In this document: in pieces, positions 8,804-16,260 of the stretch | How positions within the stretch are numbered: position 1 is the first letter of the stretch | Layout of the letters: every line of letters starts with the position of its first letter | DNA from: an uncultured Dyadobacter sp. | GTDB lineage: Bacteria; Bacteroidota; Bacteroidia; Cytophagales; Spirosomataceae | Reading direction: 5' to 3' | DNA length: 41,626 bases | Assembly (NCBI RefSeq): GCF_946482605.1 | Contig: NZ_CAMLSE010000049.1 | Span: 1 to 41,626, forward strand | Translations under genes and position numbers: made by a program | Notes under the pieces: model-generated | Told to the model about the DNA's origin: nothing | The model's database searches: none | The model's input: the letters and a program-made list of their open reading frames with translations, nothing else

Positions 8804-8997
8804 AGGTTAGTACCAGGTTCGTATTTGACAGTTTTGCCTTCTTCTATCTGTTGCTCGCTTTCTTTAATCATGGCCACAAACTCAGGATCATAAGGTTTTT
8901 CTTCCTGTTCTTCGAATGCCACTTTAAATCCCCGTAAAAGTGCCTTCACAGCCTCTATCACTTCTTCTTTTTCGGTTTTAATGGTCAGCGTAGTCAT
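8779..8997 (-). CDS. Antitoxin partner of YoeB (DUF2683-like)
   Basis: 72 residues from the ATG at 8997; the frame can be extended three codons to a TTG, but the ATG is preceded by a purine-rich GAAGGA and gives the natural start MTTLTIKTE. The N-terminal part is a short strand plus helix (EEVIEAVKALLRGFKVAFEE). The C-terminal tail (EPGTNLWDLVNSK) has the Leu-Trp pattern common in Bacteroidota antitoxins that wrap a RelE-type toxin. It does not look like canonical YefM of the Phd fold; it resembles the small DUF2683-type proteins found next to YoeB in this phylum. Identification rests mainly on the 25-nt overlap with the toxin gene. It should neutralise YoeB and may repress its own promoter. 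Confidence 0.8.
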   Translation of the reverse strand: MTTLTIKTEKEEVIEAVKALLRGFKVAFEEQEEKPYDPEFVAMIKESEQQIEEGKTVKYEPGTNLWDLVNSK

Positions 8998-9051
8998 ATC
9001 CTTCAATGGTTATTGCGGATTGAAGTTACAAATTTTTCCAGTCAGAAGAAA

Positions 9052-9372
9052 TCAGACGAAGATGACATCCTGCACCAGCGCACTACCCATTTCCCGGTTG
9101 ATCAGCTCGATAATCTTGCTTTTAGCGCGTAAAAGTTCGCTGCGCAACGGTGCAGATTCGATTTGCAGGAACAGGGTACCGTCTTTGATATACACCTTCT
9201 TGGTACGGCTCGCAATGGCCGAGCCCATGATCTTGTCCCAATGCGCGACTACGTAGGATTGGTCGAAACGGTTACGCAGCTTATACCTATCGAGCATTTG
9301 ATCGATAGCTTCCTTCAACGGCGTGATTCCCGGCCGTCGGGACGCTTTTTCCTTATCAAATCGATAGTGCAT
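9052..9372 (-). CDS. DUF721/DciA-like protein
   Basis: 106 residues, the size of a stand-alone DUF721 protein. The segment YVVAHWDKIMGSAIASRTKKVYIKDGTL followed by LRSELLRAKSKIIELIN is the typical DUF721 core. DciA-type DUF721 proteins interact with the replicative helicase DnaB and are thought to help load it in bacteria lacking DnaC. In Bacteroidota the short form is common and its role less studied. A TACCTTTG promoter element (minus strand, 9398-9405) lies 26 nt upstream. The YoeB antitoxin gene begins 54 nt downstream. Confidence 0.85.
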   Translation of the reverse strand: MHYRFDKEKASRRPGITPLKEAIDQMLDRYKLRNRFDQSYVVAHWDKIMGSAIASRTKKVYIKDGTLFLQIESAPLRSELLRAKSKIIELINREMGSALVQDVIFV

Positions 9373-9397
9373 AGTGGTAACCTTGTTTGTGAATCTA

Positions 9398-9405
9398 CAA
9401 AGGTA
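9398..9405 (-). promoter_or_regulatory. Promoter -7 element for the DUF721 gene
   Basis: Minus strand reads TACCTTTG, an exact TAnnTTTG match, 25 nt before the ATG at 9372. No -33 TTG is visible at normal spacing. It lies in the 65-nt gap after the GH3 fusion gene, indicating that DUF721, and perhaps the toxin-antitoxin pair behind it, starts a new transcript. Confidence 0.5.
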
Positions 9406-9437
9406 GCAAGATCGGGCTTCGTTGCGGGTACACGGAG

Positions 9438-12416
9438 TTACTTTTTTAGAAGCTGTTCGTACACCACATCCATGATCGATGTGCGGATATTCATCGACGA
9501 AATCTTGTTGTTCTCGCGAGTCGGATACACGCGGTTCGACAAAAAGACGTAATTCAGTCCCCAGGCCGGATCCGCCCAGGTCATAATGCCCGTGTAACCC
9601 GTGTGTCCAAAACTCGACGGACTCCCATATCGCGGTGCATTGCCTGTGTATTTAAATGTTGGCTTGTCAAACCCGATACCGCGACGGCTTCCCTCTTCCG
9701 GGTACTGGTAGCGTGTAAACTCGATGAGCGCATCTTTGCTCAGCAACTGCTGACCGCCGTAGTAGCCGTCCTGCAAATACATTTGCCAAACCTTCATTAC
9801 ATCATTCGAGGTCCCGAAAAGGCCCGCATGGCCGCTCAGGCCGCCGAGCATGGCAGCCGCCTCGTCGTGTACCTGTCCGTGGAGCTGCGTCATGCGGAAG
9901 AACGTGTCGCGCTCGGTAGGTACGATATCGTCCAGTTTGTAAAATCGCTTTGGATTGAAAGTGAGTGTGTTAGCGCCCAGTTTGTGATAGTAATGGTTTT
10001 TGAGATAATCTTCGAAATTCTCCCCGCTCAACCGTTTCACAATCTGTGGGTAAAGAATGAAGGAAAGGTCACTGTAAACATAGCCTTCCTTTTCGTTCAA
10101 AGGTGAATCGCGGATCGATTTGAATATCGTTTTGTCATAACTCTTGTAGATAAACAGGCTGTCGCCTACGACCGAGGTGGGGTAGCGTTTGGATTGCTTG
10201 GTACTGAATGTCTTCTTTTTCCAGCTGCCGTCGGCTTTTTGAGCCTCTTTCCAAAGAACAATGAATGCTTTCAGGCGTGCGCTATGCGTGAGCACGCGGC
10301 GCCATGGCAGGTCCGCTTTGTTGGAACCTTCGAAATCGGGCAGGTAATCCTTCATCGTAGCGTCCAGATCAAATTTTTTCTGATCCCAGAGGCTCATCAA
10401 TGCCAGGGTTGATGCGGTGATTTTGGTAACCGAGGCGAGGTCGTACAAATCCGTCACTTTTACCGGGTGATTCCCTTCATAAGTCTGCTTGCCATATGCC
10501 TTGCGAAAAAACACCTTTCCGTCTTTGGCCAGCTGCACCACGCAGCCAGGAGTCGCTTTCTGCGTTACTGCTGCATTGGCGATGGAATCGATTTTAAATG
10601 TGATCACCTTCGAATCCAGCCCAAGCTCTTCCGGAATGGTGTATTTCAATCTACCCAGCGCCGGCGTTTCTATGCCTGCATTGTAAGGATACTGCGCATT
10701 GACGGTCACCGGGAGCTTGCCCGATGCCGGAATGGCGCCGAATATCAGCTGGGCCGACAAATCCTGGGTGTAAGGCGTAAGCTGATAAGCCATAACCAGT
10801 GCCTTCGCATCTTCGGTTTTAGGCATTTTATTCAGGGCATACGGATTTCCAAAAATAGAAACCACCGCTTTTTTGGTGGCAATCAGCTCCTGTAAAACTG
10901 CGCTCATGGGCTCGGTAAGACCATAGCTGGTCCGTGGGGAAATACTGCCCAAATGCACGCCGACCAGCAGCAGGTTATAGGCATTCAGCTTCGAACGCAC
11001 CGCCTCGATCTGCTCAGTCGTTGCTTTTGCCGGGATCTGGAAATGGTCGACGGTGGTGTAGAGCCCCAGCGTGTTCTGGAAAGTGGTAATCGAATCGGCT
11101 CCGATTGAAATGGAGGCGATTTTCAACGTATCCAGCTCCCGGAGCGGCAGAATGCTGTTGTCGTTTTTAAGTACTGTAAGGGCCTTTTCGGTGAGCAGTC
11201 GGTTGGTGAGTTCGGCTGCTTTGGGGTTCAGGTCCTGATAAAGATTGTCCAGGTCAACCGGTTTGTAATGGTTGAGACCCGCCCAGGCCTTTGCTTCCAG
11301 TACTTTGCGGCAACGGTAGTCGATCTCCGCCTGAGTGATCTTGCCTTCCGCAATGCTCTTTTTGATTTCAGAGATGGATTTGTTCACATCCTCCGTGAAT
11401 TCAAGCAGGTCCATGCCGGCTTCAAGGCCCATCGCATCGGCTTTGCCGTTGGGAAAGTATTTGGTTACTCCTTTCATATTCATCGCGTCGGAGTAGATCA
11501 GTCCTTCAAATCCCAGCTGGCTCCGCAGCAGATCTGTTACAATCGGTTTGGAAAGGGTGGAGGGCAGATTAGGCGTTTTGTCCAGAGCCGGAATGCTCAA
11601 ATGCGCGATCATGATCCCGCTCAGTCCATTGTTGATCAATGCACGAAATGGATAGAGTTCCAGTGAATCAATGCGTTGTGCCGAATGGGATATCAACGGC
11701 AGGTCGTAATGCGAGTCGGTGCCGGTATCGCCGTGGCCGGGGAAATGTTTTGCGCTGGTAAGCAAGCCATTGTCCTGCATTCCGCGCATGTAGGCAACAG
11801 CCTTTTCTGCAACCTTATATTTGTTCTCTCCAAACGACCGGAAGCTGATCACCGGGTTGTCAGGGTTATTATTGACATCGGCAACCGGCGCAAAATTGAT
11901 GTGCATCCCCAGCCTTCGCGCCTGTTTCGCGAGTTGTGCCCCCATGTCGTAAATGAGGTCGTTGTTGCCCTGAATGGCGCCCAACGTCATCTGGTACGGG
12001 TAGCGAACGGTACTATCGATCCGCATCGCCAGGCCAAACTCCGCATCCATCGCGACAAGTAATGGCACTTTTGAAATCGATTGGTAATGATTCGTCAGCC
12101 TTGCCTGAGGGATGGGCCCGCCCTGAAAGAACACGATCCCGCCTACTTTATTCTCACGGATCAGCTTTTCGACCGCCGTCGGGTTACTCGTTTTAGGATC
12201 AATCAACGCCCGCTTGGTATCCGACACGGCCGCAACCATGATCAGCTGCGCAATACGTTCATCCGGTGTCAGCGTCGCAAAAACAGAATCGACCCATTGC
12301 CGGGACGCGTTCGTACTGTTTTTTTGCAAAAAGCCGGGAGGAGTGCTGATCTGGGCTTTTGTTGTAAATGCTGTGAAGAAAAGAAGTGTAACTAGGGTTA
12401 GGTGGTGTCTGGTCAT
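9438..12416 (-). CDS. Exported GH3 (NagZ-like) glycosidase fused to a beta-lactamase-type serine hydrolase
   Basis: 992 residues with a signal peptide ending near AKA-Q (about residue 21). Residues about 40-380 are a GH3 domain of the NagZ type: KHFPGHGDTGTDSH (223-236) holds the Asp234/His236 acid-base dyad, and YSDAMNM carries the probable nucleophile Asp310. Residues about 400-580 are the second GH3-like domain. Residues about 600-985 are a penicillin-binding/beta-lactamase (PF00144-type) domain with SVTK (Ser662, Lys665), YSD (781-783, in place of YxN) and HTG (938-940). It could remove N-acetylglucosamine from wall fragments while the serine hydrolase acts on peptide or ester bonds; the combined activity is inferred. 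It lies 29 nt downstream of the PIN toxin gene and no separate promoter is evident. Confidence 0.92.
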   Translation of the reverse strand: MTRHHLTLVTLLFFTAFTTKAQISTPPGFLQKNSTNASRQWVDSVFATLTPDERIAQLIMVAAVSDTKRALIDPKTSNPTAVEKLIRENKVGGIVFFQGGPIPQARLTNHYQSISKVPLLVAMDAEFGLAMRIDSTVRYPYQMTLGAIQGNNDLIYDMGAQLAKQARRLGMHINFAPVADVNNNPDNPVISFRSFGENKYKVAEKAVAYMRGMQDNGLLTSAKHFPGHGDTGTDSHYDLPLISHSAQRIDSLELYPFRALINNGLSGIMIAHLSIPALDKTPNLPSTLSKPIVTDLLRSQLGFEGLIYSDAMNMKGVTKYFPNGKADAMGLEAGMDLLEFTEDVNKSISEIKKSIAEGKITQAEIDYRCRKVLEAKAWAGLNHYKPVDLDNLYQDLNPKAAELTNRLLTEKALTVLKNDNSILPLRELDTLKIASISIGADSITTFQNTLGLYTTVDHFQIPAKATTEQIEAVRSKLNAYNLLLVGVHLGSISPRTSYGLTEPMSAVLQELIATKKAVVSIFGNPYALNKMPKTEDAKALVMAYQLTPYTQDLSAQLIFGAIPASGKLPVTVNAQYPYNAGIETPALGRLKYTIPEELGLDSKVITFKIDSIANAAVTQKATPGCVVQLAKDGKVFFRKAYGKQTYEGNHPVKVTDLYDLASVTKITASTLALMSLWDQKKFDLDATMKDYLPDFEGSNKADLPWRRVLTHSARLKAFIVLWKEAQKADGSWKKKTFSTKQSKRYPTSVVGDSLFIYKSYDKTIFKSIRDSPLNEKEGYVYSDLSFILYPQIVKRLSGENFEDYLKNHYYHKLGANTLTFNPKRFYKLDDIVPTERDTFFRMTQLHGQVHDEAAAMLGGLSGHAGLFGTSNDVMKVWQMYLQDGYYGGQQLLSKDALIEFTRYQYPEEGSRRGIGFDKPTFKYTGNAPRYGSPSSFGHTGYTGIMTWADPAWGLNYVFLSNRVYPTRENNKISSMNIRTSIMDVVYEQLLKK

Positions 12417-12445
12417 TGGGGTTGGGAAACTTATTCAGAGTATTG

Positions 12446-12922
12446 TTATTCGTTGACTGATTTTAAAACTTTTCTAACGAGGTCAGGCTTAATCCAAACT
12501 CCGCATTCATTTATCAATATGTCGATCACCGGTTTCACGGCGGTTATGTAATTTTTCTCCTTTGCTTCCGCCAGCGCACCCAAAGTGCCGATCACTGACA
12601 GGCCCATCTGCGCGGCGACGGCCCGTCCCCTTCTTTCATCGATCAAAATTAAATCCGCTTGGAGTTCCGTGGCAAGGATAATTGCCTCGGCTTCGCCAGG
12701 ATCGAGAACTTCCATTAACTCGTTCACAAGTGAAATGCCAGAAACTTCCCTGATTTCAATCCAATCTAATGCAAGTTTATGCCGGAATGCAATATTTAAA
12801 TCCTGTAATTCCAGATATACTTTGCTTGGAATTATGATTTTTTCATAGAGACTTTGAAGGACATGCAGGTGTCCCGCCTGAACAAGTCCACTGATGACAG
12901 AGGTGTCACTTACTACGATCAC
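12446..12922 (-). CDS. PIN-domain toxin-like protein (DUF3368)
   Basis: 158 residues, starting at a GTG (12922) that gives the family N-terminus MIVVSDTSVISGL; no ATG is available nearby. DUF3368 proteins are PIN-fold nucleases of the VapC superfamily. Acidic residues at expected positions are visible: Asp6 in SDTS, Glu in the DPGEAEAI motif (about 73-80), and the Asp residues in ADLILIDERRGR. This suggests an active metal-dependent RNase. It overlaps the UPF0175 gene by 17 nt, the usual antitoxin-first order. Its RNA target is unknown. Confidence 0.88.
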   Translation of the reverse strand: MIVVSDTSVISGLVQAGHLHVLQSLYEKIIIPSKVYLELQDLNIAFRHKLALDWIEIREVSGISLVNELMEVLDPGEAEAIILATELQADLILIDERRGRAVAAQMGLSVIGTLGALAEAKEKNYITAVKPVIDILINECGVWIKPDLVRKVLKSVNE

Positions 12923-13160
12923 TCGAAAGCTTTCTTAGCGTTTCCAAATCTGCTTCAAAGTCTTCAATATCATAATGCCATGCAATTTTCCGCTTTCCAA
13001 GCTCCTGCTGGAATTTGATATGGCCCAGTCCCGTCATTTTACCACCCTGGCCGACAGTTATTTTTTCGTCTTCATACAAACGTACAGCAAGCTCGATCCT
13101 TAGTTCCTGTTCGGTTAGCCCAGTGCTGTTGATTACATTATCATCCAGTTCCAGAAGCAT
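12906..13160 (-). CDS. UPF0175 family antitoxin
   Basis: 84 residues from the ATG at 13160; the frame opens three codons earlier at a TTG that falls inside a palindrome, so the ATG is preferred. UPF0175 proteins are small DNA-binding proteins found directly upstream of DUF3368 PIN toxins. The pattern here is typical: LTEQELRIELAVRLYEDEKITVGQGGKMTGLGHIKFQQELGKRKI, in two pieces forming helices and a helix-turn-helix-like segment. It overlaps the toxin gene by 17 nt. It is expected to bind the PIN toxin and repress the operon; the palindrome at 13161-13172, directly before the start, is a candidate operator. Confidence 0.87.
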   Translation of the reverse strand: MLLELDDNVINSTGLTEQELRIELAVRLYEDEKITVGQGGKMTGLGHIKFQQELGKRKIAWHYDIEDFEADLETLRKLSSDRSK

Positions 13161-13172
13161 ATATTCCAATAT
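13161..13172. promoter_or_regulatory. Candidate operator palindrome upstream of the UPF0175 antitoxin
   Basis: ATATTCCAATAT, 5-bp arms with a 2-bp centre, immediately next to the antitoxin ATG. Toxin-antitoxin operons are commonly autoregulated through such palindromes. The site is short and AT-rich, so chance is possible. Confidence 0.35.
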
Positions 13173-13235
13173 TAAGTTTTTGAATGAAGTCTAAGTAAAT
13201 ATACACAACCTTTCCCGTTCTCCCAGCAACCCGTA

Positions 13236-14423
13236 CTAGAACACCAGCCCCAACAACAACCCTGCCAGAATGATCACGTACGAGGGAACCTTGCCGAATG
13301 CCACGACAATGAGTGTGGCAATGACTGTGATTACAGGCTGAATATTCGTCATCATCGGCTGAAATAGGGAAATAGCCGCGGAGATGGTAAGCCCGCAACT
13401 GGCGGCATGGATGCCTTCCAGAGAAGCCCGGATGCCGCGGTATCGTTTGAGCTGGTCCCAAAACGGGTAGGCGAAAAAGATGAAGAACGTGCCGGGCAGG
13501 AAAATACCCGCAGTCGCTACCAGGCCTCCCACGATCTGTCCCAGCCATCCGTGGGTTTGCAGCGAAACACTGCCCACGAAGGTAGCGATGGAAAAGACAG
13601 GTCCTGGCACAACCTGAGTGAGGGCCATTCCGGCCAGGAATTCCTGTTCGGTCAGGTAATGCTTAAACTCCACAAACTCATTGTAAAGAATGGGTATGAG
13701 TACTTGCCCTCCTCCAAAAACCAGGCTACCGTTCCGGTAGAAGTTCTCGAAAAGCCTGACAGGTAGTGAGTTGGTGATTTTTCCAATGATGGCCGCCGCG
13801 ATGAGCACCGAAATCCAGAAGATAATGGGCCGCCACTTAATGCGGATCTCCGCCTTCTCCATTTTTTCATGTTTCTTGAAGTTAAGGGACGAAGCGACCC
13901 CGCCGCAGATAATGAGCACGGGAGTCATATAGGGCGAAGGGTAGAGATAGGCGAGGATGGTCGAGATGAGCAGGAAAGTCCAGCCCTGGGTATTGTGGAT
14001 CACTTTCCGGGCTATGGACGATGCGCCGTACATCAGAAAAGCGACGGCCATCGGACCCACAAACCGCGTGAAATCCAGTGATATCGCATTTCTTTCGAGG
14101 TAATGGATGCCAATTGCGGCCAGGATCATCAGCACCATTGCAGGCAGCGACCACACCAGCAACGTCAGGTAGGCAAGTGGCTGTCCGCCAATCTTCAGAC
14201 CGATCGCGGTAACCGTCTGGGTTGAGCTCGGTCCCGGCAGCACCGAGCATAATGCCTGCAATTCGAGCAGTTCCTCTTCGGTGATATACCGTCGCTTATG
14301 TACCAGCCGCTCGATCATCATCATCAGGTGCACCTGCGGGCCTCCGAATGCTGTGAGCGACAGCAGGAGTACGTCCATCAGGTAGATGATGTAACGAAAG
14401 CGGCGGATCGGTGGATGAGACAA
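13236..14423 (-). CDS. chrA: Chromate transporter, two-domain ChrA type
   Basis: 395 residues, hydrophobic throughout, with the two repeated CHR domains of long ChrA proteins. Domain one carries TAFGGPQVHLMMM and VLPGPSSTQ; domain two carries FGGGQVLIP and VVPGPVFSIATFVG. ChrA expels chromate across the inner membrane; many homologues have not been tested and may move other anions. The start is a TTG at 14423: there is no in-frame ATG upstream, and the first internal ATG (14378) would remove part of the first membrane segment (RYIIYLMDVLLLSLTAFGG). It lies 13 nt after the 2OG-Fe(II) oxygenase stop and is probably co-transcribed with it. Confidence 0.9.
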   Translation of the reverse strand: MSHPPIRRFRYIIYLMDVLLLSLTAFGGPQVHLMMMIERLVHKRRYITEEELLELQALCSVLPGPSSTQTVTAIGLKIGGQPLAYLTLLVWSLPAMVLMILAAIGIHYLERNAISLDFTRFVGPMAVAFLMYGASSIARKVIHNTQGWTFLLISTILAYLYPSPYMTPVLIICGGVASSLNFKKHEKMEKAEIRIKWRPIIFWISVLIAAAIIGKITNSLPVRLFENFYRNGSLVFGGGQVLIPILYNEFVEFKHYLTEQEFLAGMALTQVVPGPVFSIATFVGSVSLQTHGWLGQIVGGLVATAGIFLPGTFFIFFAYPFWDQLKRYRGIRASLEGIHAASCGLTISAAISLFQPMMTNIQPVITVIATLIVVAFGKVPSYVIILAGLLLGLVF

Positions 14424-14436
14424 GCTGTTGGTACTT

Positions 14437-15393
14437 TTATTTTTTCAAACCAAGCTCCCGCAACCGTTCATCCAGAAATTCGCCGGCAGTCATGTCAGTA
14501 TAAAGCTTGGGGTATTCCGGGCTGATGCAACTTTCGAGGCTTGTCAGGTTCATGTCCGCACGAGGGTGCATAAAGAACGGGATCGAATAGCGCGATGTCC
14601 CCATTTTCTCCCGGGGCGGGTTCACCACCCGGTGAATGGTCGATTTGAGTTTGTGGTTCGTCAGCCGGTCTAGCATATCGCCTACGTTGACGACGATCTG
14701 GTCGGGTAATGCGGTAATGGCAATCCATTGACCGTCGCGCCGCAGCACTTCCAGGCCTTCGGCACTTGCGCCCATCAGCAAGGTGATGAGGTTGATATCC
14801 CCGTGTGCCGCTGCTCTCACCGCGCCTTCCGGTACCAGCTCCGGGTTGGGGATGGGAAAGTAATGCAAAGCGCGCAGCAGGCTGTCTCCGTTTTTGACCT
14901 TGTCTTCGAAATAATCTTCCGGGAGGCTGAGATAAATAGCGATAGCGCGCAGCAATGTCTTGCCCGTGTTTTCAAAAGTATCGTAGACTTCGAGCGTGTG
15001 TTTTTTAAAATCAGGAAATTCGTCGGGAAAAACATTGGAGGGCATCTGTCCGACCGGTGCCGGCTGGCCTACGTGATAAAACTCTTTCAGATCCGCTACC
15101 TTAAATCCTTTTGCGGTTTCTTTGCCTTTACCAATATAGCCCCGCTGCCCGAACAGCTCCGGAAACTCGTACTTTTTCTTGATCTCGTCGGGTTGCGAAA
15201 AGAACTCCTTCACCGACTCGTACAGGTCGTTTCGAAGGTCGTCGCTCAACCCGTGGTTCTTGATCGCCACAAACCCGATATTGGTAAATGCATCCCCAAG
15301 CTCCGCCACAAATTGCTGTTTTCGCTGCGGGTCTGCCGAGGTAAAATCTGCCAAATCGAGCGACGGGACTTGATTCAATAGCGCTGGTTCCAT
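14437..15393 (-). CDS. Isopenicillin N synthase-like 2-oxoglutarate/Fe(II) oxygenase
   Basis: 318 residues of the non-haem iron oxygenase superfamily. The N-terminal DIOX_N domain is visible (VPSLDLADF, then GFVAIKNHGLS, residues 9-50). The catalytic core holds the iron triad His197-x-Asp199 and His254 (in STIHRVVNPP) and the 2-oxoglutarate-binding RxS (Arg268, Ser270). Such enzymes hydroxylate or desaturate small molecules. The family name does not imply antibiotic synthesis, and no NRPS gene is nearby. It heads the minus-strand cluster behind a good promoter (15413-15442), with the chromate transporter 13 nt downstream. The substrate is unknown. Confidence 0.9.
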   Translation of the reverse strand: MEPALLNQVPSLDLADFTSADPQRKQQFVAELGDAFTNIGFVAIKNHGLSDDLRNDLYESVKEFFSQPDEIKKKYEFPELFGQRGYIGKGKETAKGFKVADLKEFYHVGQPAPVGQMPSNVFPDEFPDFKKHTLEVYDTFENTGKTLLRAIAIYLSLPEDYFEDKVKNGDSLLRALHYFPIPNPELVPEGAVRAAAHGDINLITLLMGASAEGLEVLRRDGQWIAITALPDQIVVNVGDMLDRLTNHKLKSTIHRVVNPPREKMGTSRYSIPFFMHPRADMNLTSLESCISPEYPKLYTDMTAGEFLDERLRELGLKK

Positions 15394-15412
15394 GTTGATT
15401 CCTTTTTTGATG

Positions 15413-15442
15413 CAAAGTAAAAACTATCCTGAGACTTGCCAA
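15413..15442 (-). promoter_or_regulatory. Promoter of the oxygenase/chromate transporter operon
   Basis: On the minus strand, TTG (15442-15440), a 19-nt spacer and TTACTTTG (15420-15413) closely match the Bacteroidota TTTG-N19-TAnnTTTG promoter, with one mismatch in the -7 box. It ends 19 nt before the ATG at 15393. Confidence 0.6.
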
Positions 15443-15521
15443 GCCTTTCGACTCCCGCCGGTTCAAACTAAAAATAGATAGAACAAAGGGGAGATAATTT
15501 ATAACTTTAATGGATACTCAT

Positions 15522-15529
15522 TAAATTTG
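15522..15529 (+). promoter_or_regulatory. Promoter -7 element for the ECF sigma factor gene
   Basis: TAAATTTG is an exact TAnnTTTG match, 51 nt before the ATG at 15581. A second, weaker element (TAACTTTA) lies at 15502-15509. No -33 TTG is visible at the expected distance. Confidence 0.45.
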
Positions 15530-15580
15530 ATCCCCGTTTTGCAGAAACGTTTTGGGAAAACATGCATTGAAAGCAACGTT

Positions 15581-16168
15581 ATGACACATACAGAACCGGA
15601 TCATGATACCTGGGTACGCTTCATCTCCGGTGATCCCGAAGCGTTCAGCGCGCTTTACGACCGGTACGCCGACATACTGTATGCATTTGGCCTGCGGTAC
15701 AGCCCGGATCACGGCCTGGTGAAAGACTGCATTCATGATCTTTTTATCGACCTGCACGGGTATCGCCGCAACCTGGCCAGAGAGGTCAATGTCAAGTTCT
15801 ATCTGCTCAAATCCTTTCGGAGGAAACTTCATGCCGCGCACCGGAAATCGTCTCAGCTGAGTTTTGACCGGTGGAGCGGCGAGGACTCATTTGCGATCAA
15901 CGCTTTTTCTTTCCGTATCGAGCAGGAGCTGATCGGGGATGAAAGGGAACGGGAAATCCTGCAACATCTGGCTGCGGAGATCAACCAGCTTCCCGACCGC
16001 CAGCGGGAGATCCTCTACCTTCGTTTTCATCAGGACCTCGGCTACGATGAAATTGCCGCTATCATGCAGATTTCCGTTCCCACCTGCCGGACGTTCGTCT
16101 ACCGGGCGCTCAAACAGCTTCGGGGGAAACTCGAATTCGGTGCTATCCTATTGATTTTAAGCTGTTAG
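15581..16168 (+). CDS. ECF-type RNA polymerase sigma-70 factor
   Basis: 195 residues from the ATG at 15581; a TTG at 15527 would lengthen it but lies in the promoter. Region 2 is seen in FSALYDRYADILYAFGLRY and DCIHDLFIDLHGYR (about 22-65), and region 4 in LPDRQREILYLRFHQDLGYDEIA with a helix-turn-helix (about 135-180). It belongs to the Bacteroidota FecI-like ECF group that is held by FecR-type anti-sigma factors and controls SusC/SusD loci. The genes for such a partner and receptor follow directly, so it should activate the SusCD operon behind it when the receptor binds its ligand. Confidence 0.93.
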   Translation: MTHTEPDHDTWVRFISGDPEAFSALYDRYADILYAFGLRYSPDHGLVKDCIHDLFIDLHGYRRNLAREVNVKFYLLKSFRRKLHAAHRKSSQLSFDRWSGEDSFAINAFSFRIEQELIGDEREREILQHLAAEINQLPDRQREILYLRFHQDLGYDEIAAIMQISVPTCRTFVYRALKQLRGKLEFGAILLILSC

Positions 16169-16260
16169 CTATTTTTTATTCACTTTTTTGTTAAAAAAAA
16201 TCAATTCGGAAGTCTATATCTGCTGCATTCTTTTCTCTTGTGTTTTAAACAAACGCTTCC

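Noticed and set aside
14437..15393. Isopenicillin N synthase-like gene as a sign of beta-lactam biosynthesis
   Set aside because: The superfamily is broad, and there is no peptide synthetase or other beta-lactam pathway gene in the window.
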